A stretch of 64,000 bases of DNA from RGIG7213 sp045545665 (GTDB lineage Bacteria > Bacillota > Clostridia > Oscillospirales > CAG-272), in NCBI GenBank assembly GCA_045545665.1, contig JAZQBL010000046.1:62001-126000 (forward strand), read 5' to 3'. Made by a program: the position numbers and the translations under genes. This document shows, piece by piece, positions 50,971 to 60,096 of this stretch (within the stretch, counting starts at the first letter, position 1; each line of letters begins with the position of its first letter). The notes below the pieces were generated by a model. That model searched no databases and was not told the origin of the DNA. It worked only from the letters and a program-made list of their open reading frames with translations.

Positions 50971-52283
50971 AAACTCTTTATCTTAAAGGCGTACCGAACA
51001 AAAAACAAGAGCTGTTTTTCTCGTCAAAAGCCAAATATACCGCCTACGGCGGTGCAAGAGGAGGAGGAAAAAGCTGGGCTTTGCGGCGAAAGCTCGTTCT
51101 CTTATGCCTGAGGTATGCAGGCATAAAATGTCTTATAGTCAGACGAAGCTTTCCCGAGCTTCAATATAACCACATCCTTCCTTTACGTGCCGAGCTCGGC
51201 GGATGCGTCAGATATTCCGAATCGGGAAAATGCTTCAAATTTCCGAACGGCTCCGTTTTGAAGCTCGGCTATATGGCGGACGACGGGGACACTTTACAAT
51301 ACCAGGGGCAGGAATACGATATTATCGCTCTTGATGAGGCAACTCAGCTTACCGAATACAGATTTTCAGCGCTCAAGGCGTGTTTGCGAGGCACGAACGG
51401 TTATCCGAAAAGGATGTATCTTTCGTGCAACCCCGGCGGTATCGGACACGCCTGGGTAAAAAGGCTGTTTATCGACAGGATATACAGAGAAGGCGAAAAA
51501 AGCGAGGACTACGCTTTTATCCAGGCGACAGCCTACGACAATACCGTGCTTATGGAAAAGGACAGCGAGTACATCGACCGCTTGCGCTCTTTGCCGAAGG
51601 ACTTGCGACGTGCCTGGCTTGACGGAAGCTGGGACGTTTTCGAAGGTCAGTTTTTCCCCGAAATAAACGAAAAGACGCACGTTATCGAGCCGTTTGCACT
51701 TAAATACGGTATACGCCGCATAGGCGGTCTTGACTACGGCTTCGATATGCTCGCCTTCGTCGTCCTTGCCGCCGATTTCGACGGAAACGTATACGTCGAG
51801 CGTGAATTTTTTATGCCCAACCTCACCTTATCGGAAGCGGGAGAAAAAATAGCCCGTGTGTGCTCGGGGCTTGATATCGACTACATCTCGGCATCGCCCG
51901 ACCTTTGGAACAGGCGGCAGGACAGCGGTCTTTCGGGCTTTGAGATAATGTCGGGAATAAACGGTATGCCGCCGCTTATAAAAGCCGATAACAGACGTAT
52001 ACCCGGCTGGCGTGCCTTGCGTGAGTACTTACTGCCGAAAGACGGTGTGCCCGCTCTGCGTTTTTTCTCATCCTGCCCCGAAACCGTGCGCTGTCTTTCA
52101 TCCTTGACTTACGACAAGACGAAAACGGAGGACGCTTCCGAATCCCCTCACGAGATAACGCATCTGCCCGAGGCTTTGCGCTACGCCGTTATGTCGAGGA
52201 TACAGCGTGCATCGACCGAGGAGGAAATATACAACGCAAGAAAAAGGCGTTACGAAAATAAAAACAGCATAGCATACTATTAG
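50967..52283 (+). CDS. terL: Terminase large subunit (packaging ATPase/nuclease)
   Basis: 438-aa motor that cuts and pumps DNA into the head. Walker A GGARGGGKSW (residues 28-37) and Walker B IIALDEATQL (Asp123, Glu124) are intact. In the nuclease domain GGLDYGFDMLAFVV holds the first metal Asp, and later acidic residues occur in ISASPDLW and near the C-terminus. The ATG at 50967 overlaps the small-subunit stop by 4 bp. All active-site residues seem present, so packaging ability is kept. Confidence 0.93.
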   Translation: MKTLYLKGVPNKKQELFFSSKAKYTAYGGARGGGKSWALRRKLVLLCLRYAGIKCLIVRRSFPELQYNHILPLRAELGGCVRYSESGKCFKFPNGSVLKLGYMADDGDTLQYQGQEYDIIALDEATQLTEYRFSALKACLRGTNGYPKRMYLSCNPGGIGHAWVKRLFIDRIYREGEKSEDYAFIQATAYDNTVLMEKDSEYIDRLRSLPKDLRRAWLDGSWDVFEGQFFPEINEKTHVIEPFALKYGIRRIGGLDYGFDMLAFVVLAADFDGNVYVEREFFMPNLTLSEAGEKIARVCSGLDIDYISASPDLWNRRQDSGLSGFEIMSGINGMPPLIKADNRRIPGWRALREYLLPKDGVPALRFFSSCPETVRCLSSLTYDKTKTEDASESPHEITHLPEALRYAVMSRIQRASTEEEIYNARKRRYENKNSIAYY

Positions 52284-52290
52284 GAGGTAT

Positions 52291-53883
52291 ATGGAAAGTA
52301 TAACGAAAGCCTGGGAACAGTACGAGGCAGGCGTTGAATACAAAAGGCGAATAGACCTTTATTCAAACGTCAGACGTAACGAAAAATTCTACAGGGGAGA
52401 GCAATGGGACGGCGTTAACTCAAACGGTCTGCCCACTCCCGTATTCAATATTATCAAGCGTATCATTTCATATATGATAAGTACGGCAACGGCTCAGCCC
52501 GTCAGCATAAGCTACAGCGACGATTCGCTTACGGTTTTGGCTGACGAGGAGCTGAAAAAGAAGATATCCGACGGCATCGAGCTTCTTAACAAAAACGTGT
52601 CGTACAGACTCGACAAGGACAAAATAGAATCGCTTATAAGATGTGCGATGCTCGATGCGGCTTTGTCGGGCGACGGTGTATTTTACACCTTCTGGGATGC
52701 CGATATAAAGACAGGGCAGCCCTACACGGGCGATATCAGAACGGTGCTTTGCGACAACACCGATCTGTTCGTTGCAAACGTCAACAGCCGTGATATCCAG
52801 ATGCAGGACTATGTGATGCTGAGAGGCAGGGACACGGTCTTTCATCTTAAAAAGGAAGCCGAGGCGTACGGCGTTTCCCGTACGGATATAATGAAGATCA
52901 CCCCCGACGAGTCGCTCGGCACGGGAGCAGGCGAGCTTTTCGATATCGAAAGCGAAAACGAGGAAAACGCAACGTTTCTTTTGAAATTCAGCCGTGACGA
53001 AAACGGCTTCGTCATCTGGGAAAAAGCGACGAAAAACGTCGTTATAAGACGCGGAAAGACAAATATGAAAAGATATCCCGTTGCATATTTTTCCTGGGAG
53101 AACGTCAAAGGCTCTTTTATAGGCAATTCTCCCGTAACGTCGCTCATTCCCAATCAGAAATACATAAACAAGGCGTACGCCATGGTCATGAAGCATATGA
53201 CGGACACCGCGTTTTCAAAGGTCGTTTACGATAAAACGCTCATACCCGAATGGACAAACGAGGTGGGTGAGGCTGTCGGGGTAAAGGGCGGCGACGTAAG
53301 GCAGGCGGCTGTGTCGCTCGGAGTCGGCAATATGCAAAGCGGCTTTCTTGACGTCATCGCAATGACGATGAGCCACACAAAGGAGCTTATGGGCGCAACG
53401 GACGCCGCGCTCGGCGAAGTCGATCCCGACAACACTTCTGCAATCCTTGCCCTGCAGGAATCCTCAAACATTCCTCTTGAAAACATAAGGCAAAATCTTT
53501 ATGCGTGCATCGAGGATCTTGCCCTGAATTGGGCTGAGATGATATTTGAATATTATCCTGCGGGCAGACTCCTCACCTACACGGAGGAGAACACGGAAAA
53601 AAGTGCCGAAATGCCCGATTACGAAATATTCAAAAATTCCGTGATACGTGCAAGAGTTGACGTCGGCGCAGGCACGAAATATTCGCAGATAGTCGCCGTA
53701 AATACGCTTGACAAGCTTTTAGCAGGCGGATTTATCGGAATAGAGGATTATCTTGAAAGACTGCCCGACGGCATAATTTCGGACAAGCGCGGACTTGTTG
53801 AAAAAATAAGAGAAAAAAATCTGAAAGAAGAGGCGAAAAAATCGCAAACGGAGGAAATTGCAAATGAAGGAAGTATCTCTTGA
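52291..53883 (+). CDS. Phage portal protein
   Basis: 530-aa ring protein through which DNA enters and leaves the head. The N-terminal third has RNEKFYRGEQWDGV and NIIKRIISYMISTATAQPVSISY, and the centre VAYFSWENVKGSFIGNSPVTSLIPNQKYINKAYAMVM, typical portal features. The charged C-terminal tail (about 500-530) is Lys/Glu-rich. It starts 7 bp after terL with GGAGGTAT upstream, and its end overlaps the next gene by 20 bp. Confidence 0.9.
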   Translation: MESITKAWEQYEAGVEYKRRIDLYSNVRRNEKFYRGEQWDGVNSNGLPTPVFNIIKRIISYMISTATAQPVSISYSDDSLTVLADEELKKKISDGIELLNKNVSYRLDKDKIESLIRCAMLDAALSGDGVFYTFWDADIKTGQPYTGDIRTVLCDNTDLFVANVNSRDIQMQDYVMLRGRDTVFHLKKEAEAYGVSRTDIMKITPDESLGTGAGELFDIESENEENATFLLKFSRDENGFVIWEKATKNVVIRRGKTNMKRYPVAYFSWENVKGSFIGNSPVTSLIPNQKYINKAYAMVMKHMTDTAFSKVVYDKTLIPEWTNEVGEAVGVKGGDVRQAAVSLGVGNMQSGFLDVIAMTMSHTKELMGATDAALGEVDPDNTSAILALQESSNIPLENIRQNLYACIEDLALNWAEMIFEYYPAGRLLTYTEENTEKSAEMPDYEIFKNSVIRARVDVGAGTKYSQIVAVNTLDKLLAGGFIGIEDYLERLPDGIISDKRGLVEKIREKNLKEEAKKSQTEEIANEGSIS

Positions 53884-54202
53884 CAGATTCAATTCCGAAA
53901 CGGAGGAGTTTTACCAAAAGCATCCCGACGTCGATCTCGACACAGTCGGCAAGGACGTTTGGAAGAGAGTTGAAAACGGTGAAAATCTTTCAAGCGTATA
54001 TTCGGAAGTGAGCGAAAAGCAAAAAAACATACAGAAGAAAAATATGCAAAACCGTGCCGCATCCTTCGGAGGGGTAGGCTCTCCTTTAAGACAGACAGGC
54101 GTTTACAACAGCCGCGACGTCGAGAAGATGAGCCGTGAAACGGTAAGACGGGAATACGACAACATAATTAAAAGTATGAAGTCGAAGGGATTTTTCTCCT
54201 GA
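53864..54202 (+). CDS. Small helical protein, scaffold-like
   Basis: 112 aa, highly charged, with predicted helices (residues 1-60) rich in Glu/Lys/Gln and a C-terminal basic segment (VRREYDNIIKSMKSKG). Position between portal and coat genes is that of a capsid scaffold; sequence similarity is not strong. The ATG at 53864 has GGAGG 9 bases upstream; a TTG at 53858 is less likely. Confidence 0.65.
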   Translation: MKEVSLDRFNSETEEFYQKHPDVDLDTVGKDVWKRVENGENLSSVYSEVSEKQKNIQKKNMQNRAASFGGVGSPLRQTGVYNSRDVEKMSRETVRREYDNIIKSMKSKGFFS

Positions 54203-54699
54203 TGATATAAAACGAAGAAAATAGCGGTTTAAAAAAGGCAATTAACTGCCGCCATGACCTGTGCGAAGCACAACTCGCCGCAGGCGGACATCACACGGTG
54301 AAGCCGTGCATCACTTACCGCAGGTAAACATCACTTTTTTGATACGGGTCGTCGAGGGTGCCGACCCCTACATTCAGCCTTCTCCAGTGGGATGAATGAT
54401 GGATGAGGTGCCGATTCATCATTCATCGGATTTTTTCAAAACGGCGGGAGCAAGCCCCCGCCCTACATCATACGGGTCGTCGTGGGCGCCGACCCCTACC
54501 GATTATCTCTTATCTATTATCTGATTTTTGCCCAGCCATACATCATACGGGTCGCCGAGGACGTCGACCCCTACATTTAGGTTCCCTCCGGGAGGGAGCC
54601 TGATCTGAATAATAACAATAAACACACATCATTCAAAAGCTACACGTCCGGCTGATATCACAGCCGGCATACAAAACAAAAAAAGAAAGGAATTTATTA
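54203..54699 (+). repeat. Non-coding repeat block between scaffold and coat genes
   Basis: 497 bp without a supported gene. It holds a hairpin chain with CATCAC spacers (54261-54334), three 22-bp GGGTCG..CGACCC palindromes (54346-54367, 54474-54495, 54549-54570), a GGCGGGAGC..CCCCCGCC hairpin (about 54443-54462), and TATCTATTATC tracts. All are types seen elsewhere on this chromosome. The run before the coat gene (about 54604-54699) is ordinary AT-rich leader with AAAGGAA. Confidence 0.85.
54261..54334. repeat. Hairpin chain with CATCAC spacers
   Basis: GTGC-gaa-GCAC (54261-54271), CGCC-gca-GGCG (54276-54286), ACGG-tgaa-CCGT (54295-54307) and TTACC-gca-GGTAA (54315-54327), joined by ACATCAC or GCATCAC. 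The same design as the block at 5942-6100. Confidence 0.8.
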
Positions 54700-55551
54700 A
54701 TGGCAATTACAAATTTTATCCCCACAGTGTGGAGTGAAACTCTTTACAGAGAACTTGAAAAAGAATATATAGGCGTAAAAAACTGCTCCAGAGAATTCGA
54801 AGGCGACATCAAAAACATGGGTGACACGGTAAGAATACTCGGTGTAAATCCCATCTCCGTGTTCAACTACACGAAAAACACGGACATTGAAACGCTCACG
54901 GAGGTATCCGACAACTCACGCACGCTCACCATCGACAAAGCGAAAGCATTCAACTTTATCATCGACGATATCGCCTTGGCGCAGGCTGCTCCCAATCTCA
55001 TGCAGGAAGCAATGAGAGTTGCTGCAAGCGCTCTTTCAAACGAAGCGGACAAGTACGTATACTCCCTTTACACGGGCGTTCTTTCCTCCAACACTATCAA
55101 GGCATCAGATTTCAAATCAAGCGACGTGCTTGACTTTTTGCTCACCGTGCAGGAAAAGATGCTTGAAAGAGACGTACCCGGAAACGAAGAGATCATCCTT
55201 GAGGTATCCCCTGCCGTTGCTTCAAAAATACTCAAGGCGAAGATTCTTACGGGAACTTCAAACGAGCAGAGCCTTGACAAGGGCTGTATCGGCTCTTTCC
55301 TCGGCTTCAAAATATACGTTTCGACAAACGTACAGAAATCAAACGAAAACAGCGTACCCTATTACCAGTGCTATGCAAGAACGAAGCGTGCCATCGCCTT
55401 TGCAGAGCAGATAAACGAGGTCGAAGCTTACCGCCCCGAAAAGCGTTTCGCGGATGCCGTCAAGGGCTTGCACCTTTACGGCGCAAAGATCGTATACCCC
55501 TCTGAATTGCTCCTTTTGAGCATCAGTGTCGGAGAAGAAACGGCTGAATAA
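54700..55551 (+). CDS. Major capsid protein (P22 coat/HK97-fold type)
   Basis: 283 aa. The N-terminal start MAITNFIPTVWSETLYRELEK and then FEGDIKNMGDTVRILGV, NTDIETLTEVSDNSRTLTIDKAKAFNFIIDDI match P22-coat-type major capsid proteins. The later KGLHLYGAKIVYPSELLLLSI fits the P-domain/A-domain end. It follows the repeat block, so its mRNA leader is separated from the portal genes. Intact length suggests a usable coat. Confidence 0.85.
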   Translation: MAITNFIPTVWSETLYRELEKEYIGVKNCSREFEGDIKNMGDTVRILGVNPISVFNYTKNTDIETLTEVSDNSRTLTIDKAKAFNFIIDDIALAQAAPNLMQEAMRVAASALSNEADKYVYSLYTGVLSSNTIKASDFKSSDVLDFLLTVQEKMLERDVPGNEEIILEVSPAVASKILKAKILTGTSNEQSLDKGCIGSFLGFKIYVSTNVQKSNENSVPYYQCYARTKRAIAFAEQINEVEAYRPEKRFADAVKGLHLYGAKIVYPSELLLLSISVGEETAE

Positions 55552-55937
55552 TGAAGTGCGGCGACGTTTTTGATCTCACCGCAGCATACATAGGCGAGGA
55601 TTCGAAAGCTCGTGATTTTACAGAGCTCGGGCGGCGTTTGCCGCCCATGCTCGGTGCAGTCATAACGGAGCACATTCCGCTTGACAGGATACTTACGGCA
55701 AGCGAATCGCTGTATCCGTCAATGGGTCAGATATCGTCGGAGGACGACGTCTTTCCTCTTTGCGACGAATGTGCCGTGCTTTGCGCCCTCCGCCTCGGTA
55801 TGCTGCTTATTGCCGATGAAAACCCTCAGCTTGCATCCTTTTTATCCTCGGAATATACGCGCGTGCGTGCAGCATCGCTTTCCGCGCTGAGTGCCTACAA
55901 GCACAGCATAAAGGACGTATATCCGGGGCTTGTATGA
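55551..55937 (+). CDS. Head-completion/connector-like protein
   Basis: 128 aa, all-helical, with the pattern of gp6/gp4-type connector adaptors (CDECAVLCALRLGMLLIADENPQLASFLSSEYTRVRAA). Identity depends mainly on position after the coat gene. The TAATG overlap with the coat stop and 7-base overlap with the next reading frame couple its translation. Confidence 0.65.
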   Translation: MKCGDVFDLTAAYIGEDSKARDFTELGRRLPPMLGAVITEHIPLDRILTASESLYPSMGQISSEDDVFPLCDECAVLCALRLGMLLIADENPQLASFLSSEYTRVRAASLSALSAYKHSIKDVYPGLV

Positions 55938-55950
55938 AAGGAGTGATCGT

Positions 55951-57672
55951 TTGGCATTTTTCAAAAAAAGCCCTTCTTTCCTTATGAACGTCACATCGTT
56001 TGACGGGATCGACTGCACGAAAAAGGTCACGAATTCCATTTCATCGGCTGAATATATGCGTAATTTCCGAATAACGGAAAACGGCAAGCTGAAAAAGAGA
56101 TACGGATACAAAAAGCTGTTCACCTTAAAAGACGCAAAGGACGTTTATTTGTCGGATAATATCATTTTTTACCGTAACGGCAGAACGCTCAATGCATATA
56201 ATATCGGTGTGGGTATAGTTGCATCATACGAGCTTGACTACGCAAAAAACACCGTATATTTCACCTTTGCGTCGGACGTTTACGCCGTGTGTGAGGATGA
56301 GATCATCGTATACCGTAACGGTAACTTTTCAAAAGGAGAGCCGTACGTACCCACACTCGCCGTAACGTGTCCGCCGAGCGGCGGCGGTGCTTTGCACGAG
56401 TCACTGAACCTGCTTTGCAACAGAGCCGCTTTATCGTATTCACCCGACGGGAAAGCAGACGTTTATCATCTGCCGTCGTACGCTGTGGCAATTGTATCCG
56501 TCTTTGAAAACGGAAGCAAAGTACCGTCCGAAAAATACACCTTTGACAGCTTTGAAAAGACTGTAAAATTCAATTACATCCCCGCAGGCGGCATCTCAGA
56601 CAGCCTCAAAATAACCTTTGAGCTTTCAAAGTTCGACGTCAAGATGGATTTTCTGAAAAACCGCAGCTTTTGCGTTTACGGCGGTAATTTCGACAGCCGT
56701 ATTTTTGCCTACGGCGGTGACAACATCATATACTATTCGGACATAACCGACAGAGGCTCCGACGTGCTTTACTTTCCTTCGGAAAACTACATAAAGGTCG
56801 GAGACGGCACCTTTGACGTAACGTCGCTCGTACGCCACTACTCGACTCTTGCCGTGTTTACCGAGGGGGATGCCTGGTACATTTCTCCGTCAAGTGTTGA
56901 TTACGACGGATACGAAAAGCCGTCCTTCCCGATCTATCCCTTAAACGGAAAGGTCGGCTCAGTAAGGCAGGGAGGCGTGCTTGTTGACAACTCTCCGTTG
57001 ACAGTCACCCCCGACGGCGTCTATCTATGGCGTGCGAGCAACGTGCGTGACGAAAGAAACGCCGAATGTATATCAGAGAAGATCGAGCCGCTTTTAAGCC
57101 GTGACTTTCTCAAGGGCGCCCGTGTTTTCGACAACGAGGCGAAAAAAGAGGTCTGGATATGCAATTCGGGGCTCGTTGCGGTATACAACTATTCACTCAA
57201 AGCGTGGTACTTTTTTGACGGAATAGATGCCGACAGTATGTTTTCTTACAACGGCGAGGTGCTTTTTATTAAAGGGGAAAGCGTTTATCTGTTTGATCCC
57301 GAGGTGTACACGGACGACGGAAAAACGTACAAAGCTATCTGGCAAAGCGGCTTTGCAAACTTCGGCAAGGTCGATAAAAAAAGGCTTTATATGCTCTATG
57401 CATCTCTGATTCCCGAGACGTCAAGCAGTATAAAGATGACTCTCGTGCCGAACAGCGGCGAGAGGATAACAGTCGGCGAAAGCGGAGAAATTTCAAACGA
57501 GGTCTTAGACTTCTCCTGTATAGATTTTTCAGACTTTACTTTTGAATGTGAGGGAAGACCTACGTTTACACGACACAGAATAAGACTGCGCCGTTTCGAC
57601 AGCGTACGGCTGATCATCGAAAATTCACAGCCGAACGGCAGAGCGACGGTCGAAAGGGTGGTTTTAAGATAA
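55951..57672 (+). CDS. Tail stabilisation-like protein (P22 gp10-like), TTG start
   Basis: 573 aa, beta-rich, with repeated Tyr/Gly/Asp-containing strands (YRNGRTLNAYNIG, GGNFDSRIFAYGGDNIIYYSD, RASNVRDERNAECI). Lengths and position suit the phage stabilisation/tail-hub proteins of short-tailed phages. The TTG at 55951 (LAFFKKSPSF) has GAAAGGAG 7 bases upstream; a second TTG at 55930 has no site. Other roles such as a tail spike are possible. Confidence 0.6.
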   Translation: MAFFKKSPSFLMNVTSFDGIDCTKKVTNSISSAEYMRNFRITENGKLKKRYGYKKLFTLKDAKDVYLSDNIIFYRNGRTLNAYNIGVGIVASYELDYAKNTVYFTFASDVYAVCEDEIIVYRNGNFSKGEPYVPTLAVTCPPSGGGALHESLNLLCNRAALSYSPDGKADVYHLPSYAVAIVSVFENGSKVPSEKYTFDSFEKTVKFNYIPAGGISDSLKITFELSKFDVKMDFLKNRSFCVYGGNFDSRIFAYGGDNIIYYSDITDRGSDVLYFPSENYIKVGDGTFDVTSLVRHYSTLAVFTEGDAWYISPSSVDYDGYEKPSFPIYPLNGKVGSVRQGGVLVDNSPLTVTPDGVYLWRASNVRDERNAECISEKIEPLLSRDFLKGARVFDNEAKKEVWICNSGLVAVYNYSLKAWYFFDGIDADSMFSYNGEVLFIKGESVYLFDPEVYTDDGKTYKAIWQSGFANFGKVDKKRLYMLYASLIPETSSSIKMTLVPNSGERITVGESGEISNEVLDFSCIDFSDFTFECEGRPTFTRHRIRLRRFDSVRLIIENSQPNGRATVERVVLR

Positions 57673-57971
57673 TGACATCCGATATGACATCTCTTGCCGT
57701 TGAACGGCACGAGGCGCAGATAAAATCCTTACAGCATCAGATAGATGACGTGAAGGAGGTTACAAAGGAGATAAAAACGATGAGCGAAACGCTCATCGTA
57801 CTTACAGAAGAGCTGAAGCACACAAACGACACTCTGCGTTTTCACGAAGGGCGGATAAATTCTTTGGAGCTTACCCCGAAAACAAGGTGGAACACCGTGG
57901 TGAATGCCGCACTTACCGCCATTGTATCGGGTGCTGTCGGATACGCTTTGGCTCATTTTATAAGCTTTTGA
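57672..57971 (+). CDS. XhlA-like lysis accessory protein
   Basis: 99 aa: a coiled coil (about residues 8-65, AVERHEAQIKSLQHQIDDVKEVTKEIKTMSETL) followed by one C-terminal membrane helix (AALTAIVSGAVGYALAHF). This matches the hemolysin-XhlA family found beside holins in Bacillota phages. TAATG coupling to the stabiliser gene. Confidence 0.75.
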   Translation: MTSDMTSLAVERHEAQIKSLQHQIDDVKEVTKEIKTMSETLIVLTEELKHTNDTLRFHEGRINSLELTPKTRWNTVVNAALTAIVSGAVGYALAHFISF

Positions 57972-57990
57972 AAGGATGGTGGTAAAACAC

Positions 57991-58305
57991 TTGGAACTTA
58001 ACGATTTTTTCACCTGGGGAACGCTTGCAAGCTTTTCGGGGGCGACTGTTGCTGTGGCGGTGCTTACGCAGTTTTTTAAAGGACTTTTCGACAAGCTTCC
58101 TTTCCACGTGCCGACAAGGGCTGTATCTTACGTGTTTTCCCTTGCCGTGCTGATCTTGTCGTCTCACTTTACAAACGGCGGCACGGCCGGCACGTATATT
58201 TTATGCTTCATAAACGCCGCACTCGTTTCACTTGCATCAAACGGTGCGTACGACCTTGTAAGATCTGTTTTTCCGGGAGGCATCAATGATAAAAATAACA
58301 CTTGA
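57991..58305 (+). CDS. Phage holin-like protein, TTG start
   Basis: 104 aa with three hydrophobic segments separated by short loops, including FPGGINDKN at the end. The TTG at 57991 (LELNDFFTWGT) follows GGATGGTGG; the ATG at 57976 overlaps that site, so it is less likely. The next gene (amidase) starts inside its C-terminus, the classic holin-endolysin arrangement. Confidence 0.75.
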   Translation: MELNDFFTWGTLASFSGATVAVAVLTQFFKGLFDKLPFHVPTRAVSYVFSLAVLILSSHFTNGGTAGTYILCFINAALVSLASNGAYDLVRSVFPGGINDKNNT

Positions 58306-59305
58306 TCCCGGTCACGGCGAATACGAAAACAGAGGCACGTATTCCGATTATTACGAGGGCAAAGCGATGTTTGCTTTAGCGGGATATTTGAAACAAGAGC
58401 TTGAAAAATACGGCGCTGACGTTACCGTTACGAAGAATAAAGCAAGCGACGACCCGTCGCTTGCCGAGCGCGGAAGCACTGCCGTATCAAACGGGTCTGT
58501 GCTTTTCATCTCGCTTCATTCAAATGCGGCATCAAGCGAGCGTGCCTGCGGCGTATCGTCTTTTTATTCGGTAAAGCTTCCCGAAAGCCGTGAGCTTTTA
58601 AACCGCATATGTGACGCCGTCGTATCTGTTATGAACGGAAAAACGGGCATAACGTACAAACGCGGCGTTATGACAAGAACGTACGAAACGGCGGGCATCA
58701 CTTACGACTATTACGGAGTAATAAGAAATTCCGCAAAGGGCGGCGTAAGATATTCCTACATTATCGAGCACGGCTTTCATACAAACGAAAAAGAATGTCT
58801 TTTTCTTATCAATGATGAAAATTTAAAGCTCATCGCAAAAGCCGAGGCGGACGTCATCGCCGAATATTTCGCCTTATCGAAGGAAGAAGACGAAAAAAAG
58901 ACCGTTTACACGGTAAAAAAGGGCGATACGCTCTCAAAGATCGCAAAAGAATTCAAAACGAGCGTATCTTCAATTGCAAAAGAAAACGGCATTGACGACG
59001 TCAATTTGATATTCATCGGTCAAAAGCTCGTCATCCCCGAAGAAAGCGAAGCTTTTTCCGTCGGTGACACAGTCAGAATAAAGGACGGCGTGATAACGTA
59101 CTTTCCGAACGGAAACCCTTTTCCGTTCTGGGTACGCGATTACGACTACGTAATTATGAAAACGCGTGACGCAAGCGGTCAAAAGGTTTACAGAGGCGGT
59201 GACGAGTGCATCCTTCTCGGTGAAAGACTTGACAGAAAAACAGGACAGCAATTCGGTAAGATCCGCTCCTGGTGCAGTGTCAACTACATAGATAAAATAA
59301 AGTGA
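58286..59305 (+). CDS. Endolysin: N-acetylmuramoyl-L-alanine amidase with LysM
   Basis: 339 aa. The Amidase_3 domain (1-190) has the zinc ligands His10 (DPGHG) and His78 (SLHSN) and the catalytic Glu in IIEHGFHTN near residue 165. A LysM repeat (about 208-250, YTVKKGDTLSKIAKEFKT) binds peptidoglycan, and a C-terminal beta domain (about 255-339) ends the chain. The ATG lies in the holin gene, preceded by GGGAGG. The cwlD-type amidase at 2-565 is a host relative of the same family. Confidence 0.9.
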   Translation: MIKITLDPGHGEYENRGTYSDYYEGKAMFALAGYLKQELEKYGADVTVTKNKASDDPSLAERGSTAVSNGSVLFISLHSNAASSERACGVSSFYSVKLPESRELLNRICDAVVSVMNGKTGITYKRGVMTRTYETAGITYDYYGVIRNSAKGGVRYSYIIEHGFHTNEKECLFLINDENLKLIAKAEADVIAEYFALSKEEDEKKTVYTVKKGDTLSKIAKEFKTSVSSIAKENGIDDVNLIFIGQKLVIPEESEAFSVGDTVRIKDGVITYFPNGNPFPFWVRDYDYVIMKTRDASGQKVYRGGDECILLGERLDRKTGQQFGKIRSWCSVNYIDKIK

Positions 59306-59319
59306 AAGGAAAATAAAAT

Positions 59320-60096
59320 TTGGGAATTTCAACTTTTGATGAAGATCTTAATATAATTTCAGCCCTTCCGACCTGCCCTACTGCCCCCGAATACACGGCG
59401 GACGAAATAAAGAGCAAGTTTGACGAGGGCGGAAAAAAGATAAAAGAATATATAAATTCGACTCTTATCCCGCAGATACTTGATGAAATATCAAACACCT
59501 CCATCGGAGAAGGTGCGTACAGATATATTCCGTGCAAAACGCTTTTGAAGCAGTACACCTCAGCAGGTGAATACACGTTCAACACAAAAGAATATCCGTC
59601 GTTTACGGGTGTGTACGACATCGTTCTCGTCGGAGGTGGCGGCGGCGGTTATAACGGCACGGAAAGATACGGCGGCGGTGGCGGTGCCGTGACACAGCTC
59701 ATCGGTCAGGAGCTTGAGGGCTCGTACACCGTATACGTCGGGGCAGGAGGCGCACCCAGCACCGGCTTTCTGTCGCACGACGGCGAAAACTCCTATATAA
59801 CGAACAACGGTGAAGATATGGAGCTTTACGTTTATGCTGCAGGCGGAGAAGGTGCTGATTCCTCGACGCCGTGCGCCAGAGGCGGCGGTATCGGCGCAAC
59901 CGACGCCGTATATGACGCAGATTCGTTCGCTCGCGGTAAAGGCGGTGACAGTATCGGCTACGGTGTCGGAACAAAAGGCGCCTCCATCGACGACAGCATA
60001 AAATACCCCGTAGGCTACGGCGGCGGAGGCTGGGGTCCTATCAGCGGAAAATGCGGAACGGTGCTTATATACGGATACGTAAGACAGGAGGTATAA
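59320..60096 (+). CDS. Glycine-rich tip or receptor-binding-like protein, TTG start
   Basis: 258 aa. The N-terminal 90 residues are helical, and the rest is strongly glycine-rich (GGGGGGY, YGGGGGAV, GYGGGGWGP), a pattern of phage receptor-binding and tail-tip proteins with Gly-rich helix-bundle sandwiches. The TTG start (59320) has GAAAGGA upstream. The position after endolysin is unusual for a tip protein but occurs in podoviruses. Confidence 0.62.
   Translation: MGISTFDEDLNIISALPTCPTAPEYTADEIKSKFDEGGKKIKEYINSTLIPQILDEISNTSIGEGAYRYIPCKTLLKQYTSAGEYTFNTKEYPSFTGVYDIVLVGGGGGGYNGTERYGGGGGAVTQLIGQELEGSYTVYVGAGGAPSTGFLSHDGENSYITNNGEDMELYVYAAGGEGADSSTPCARGGGIGATDAVYDADSFARGKGGDSIGYGVGTKGASIDDSIKYPVGYGGGGWGPISGKCGTVLIYGYVRQEV

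Noticed and set aside
54403..54603. Open frame of 66 codons on the plus strand in the repeat block
   Set aside because: It consists of two translated copies of the GGGTCG palindrome (HHTGRRGRRPL twice) and lacks a ribosome site. A similar frame arises at 22974 from the other repeat copy.
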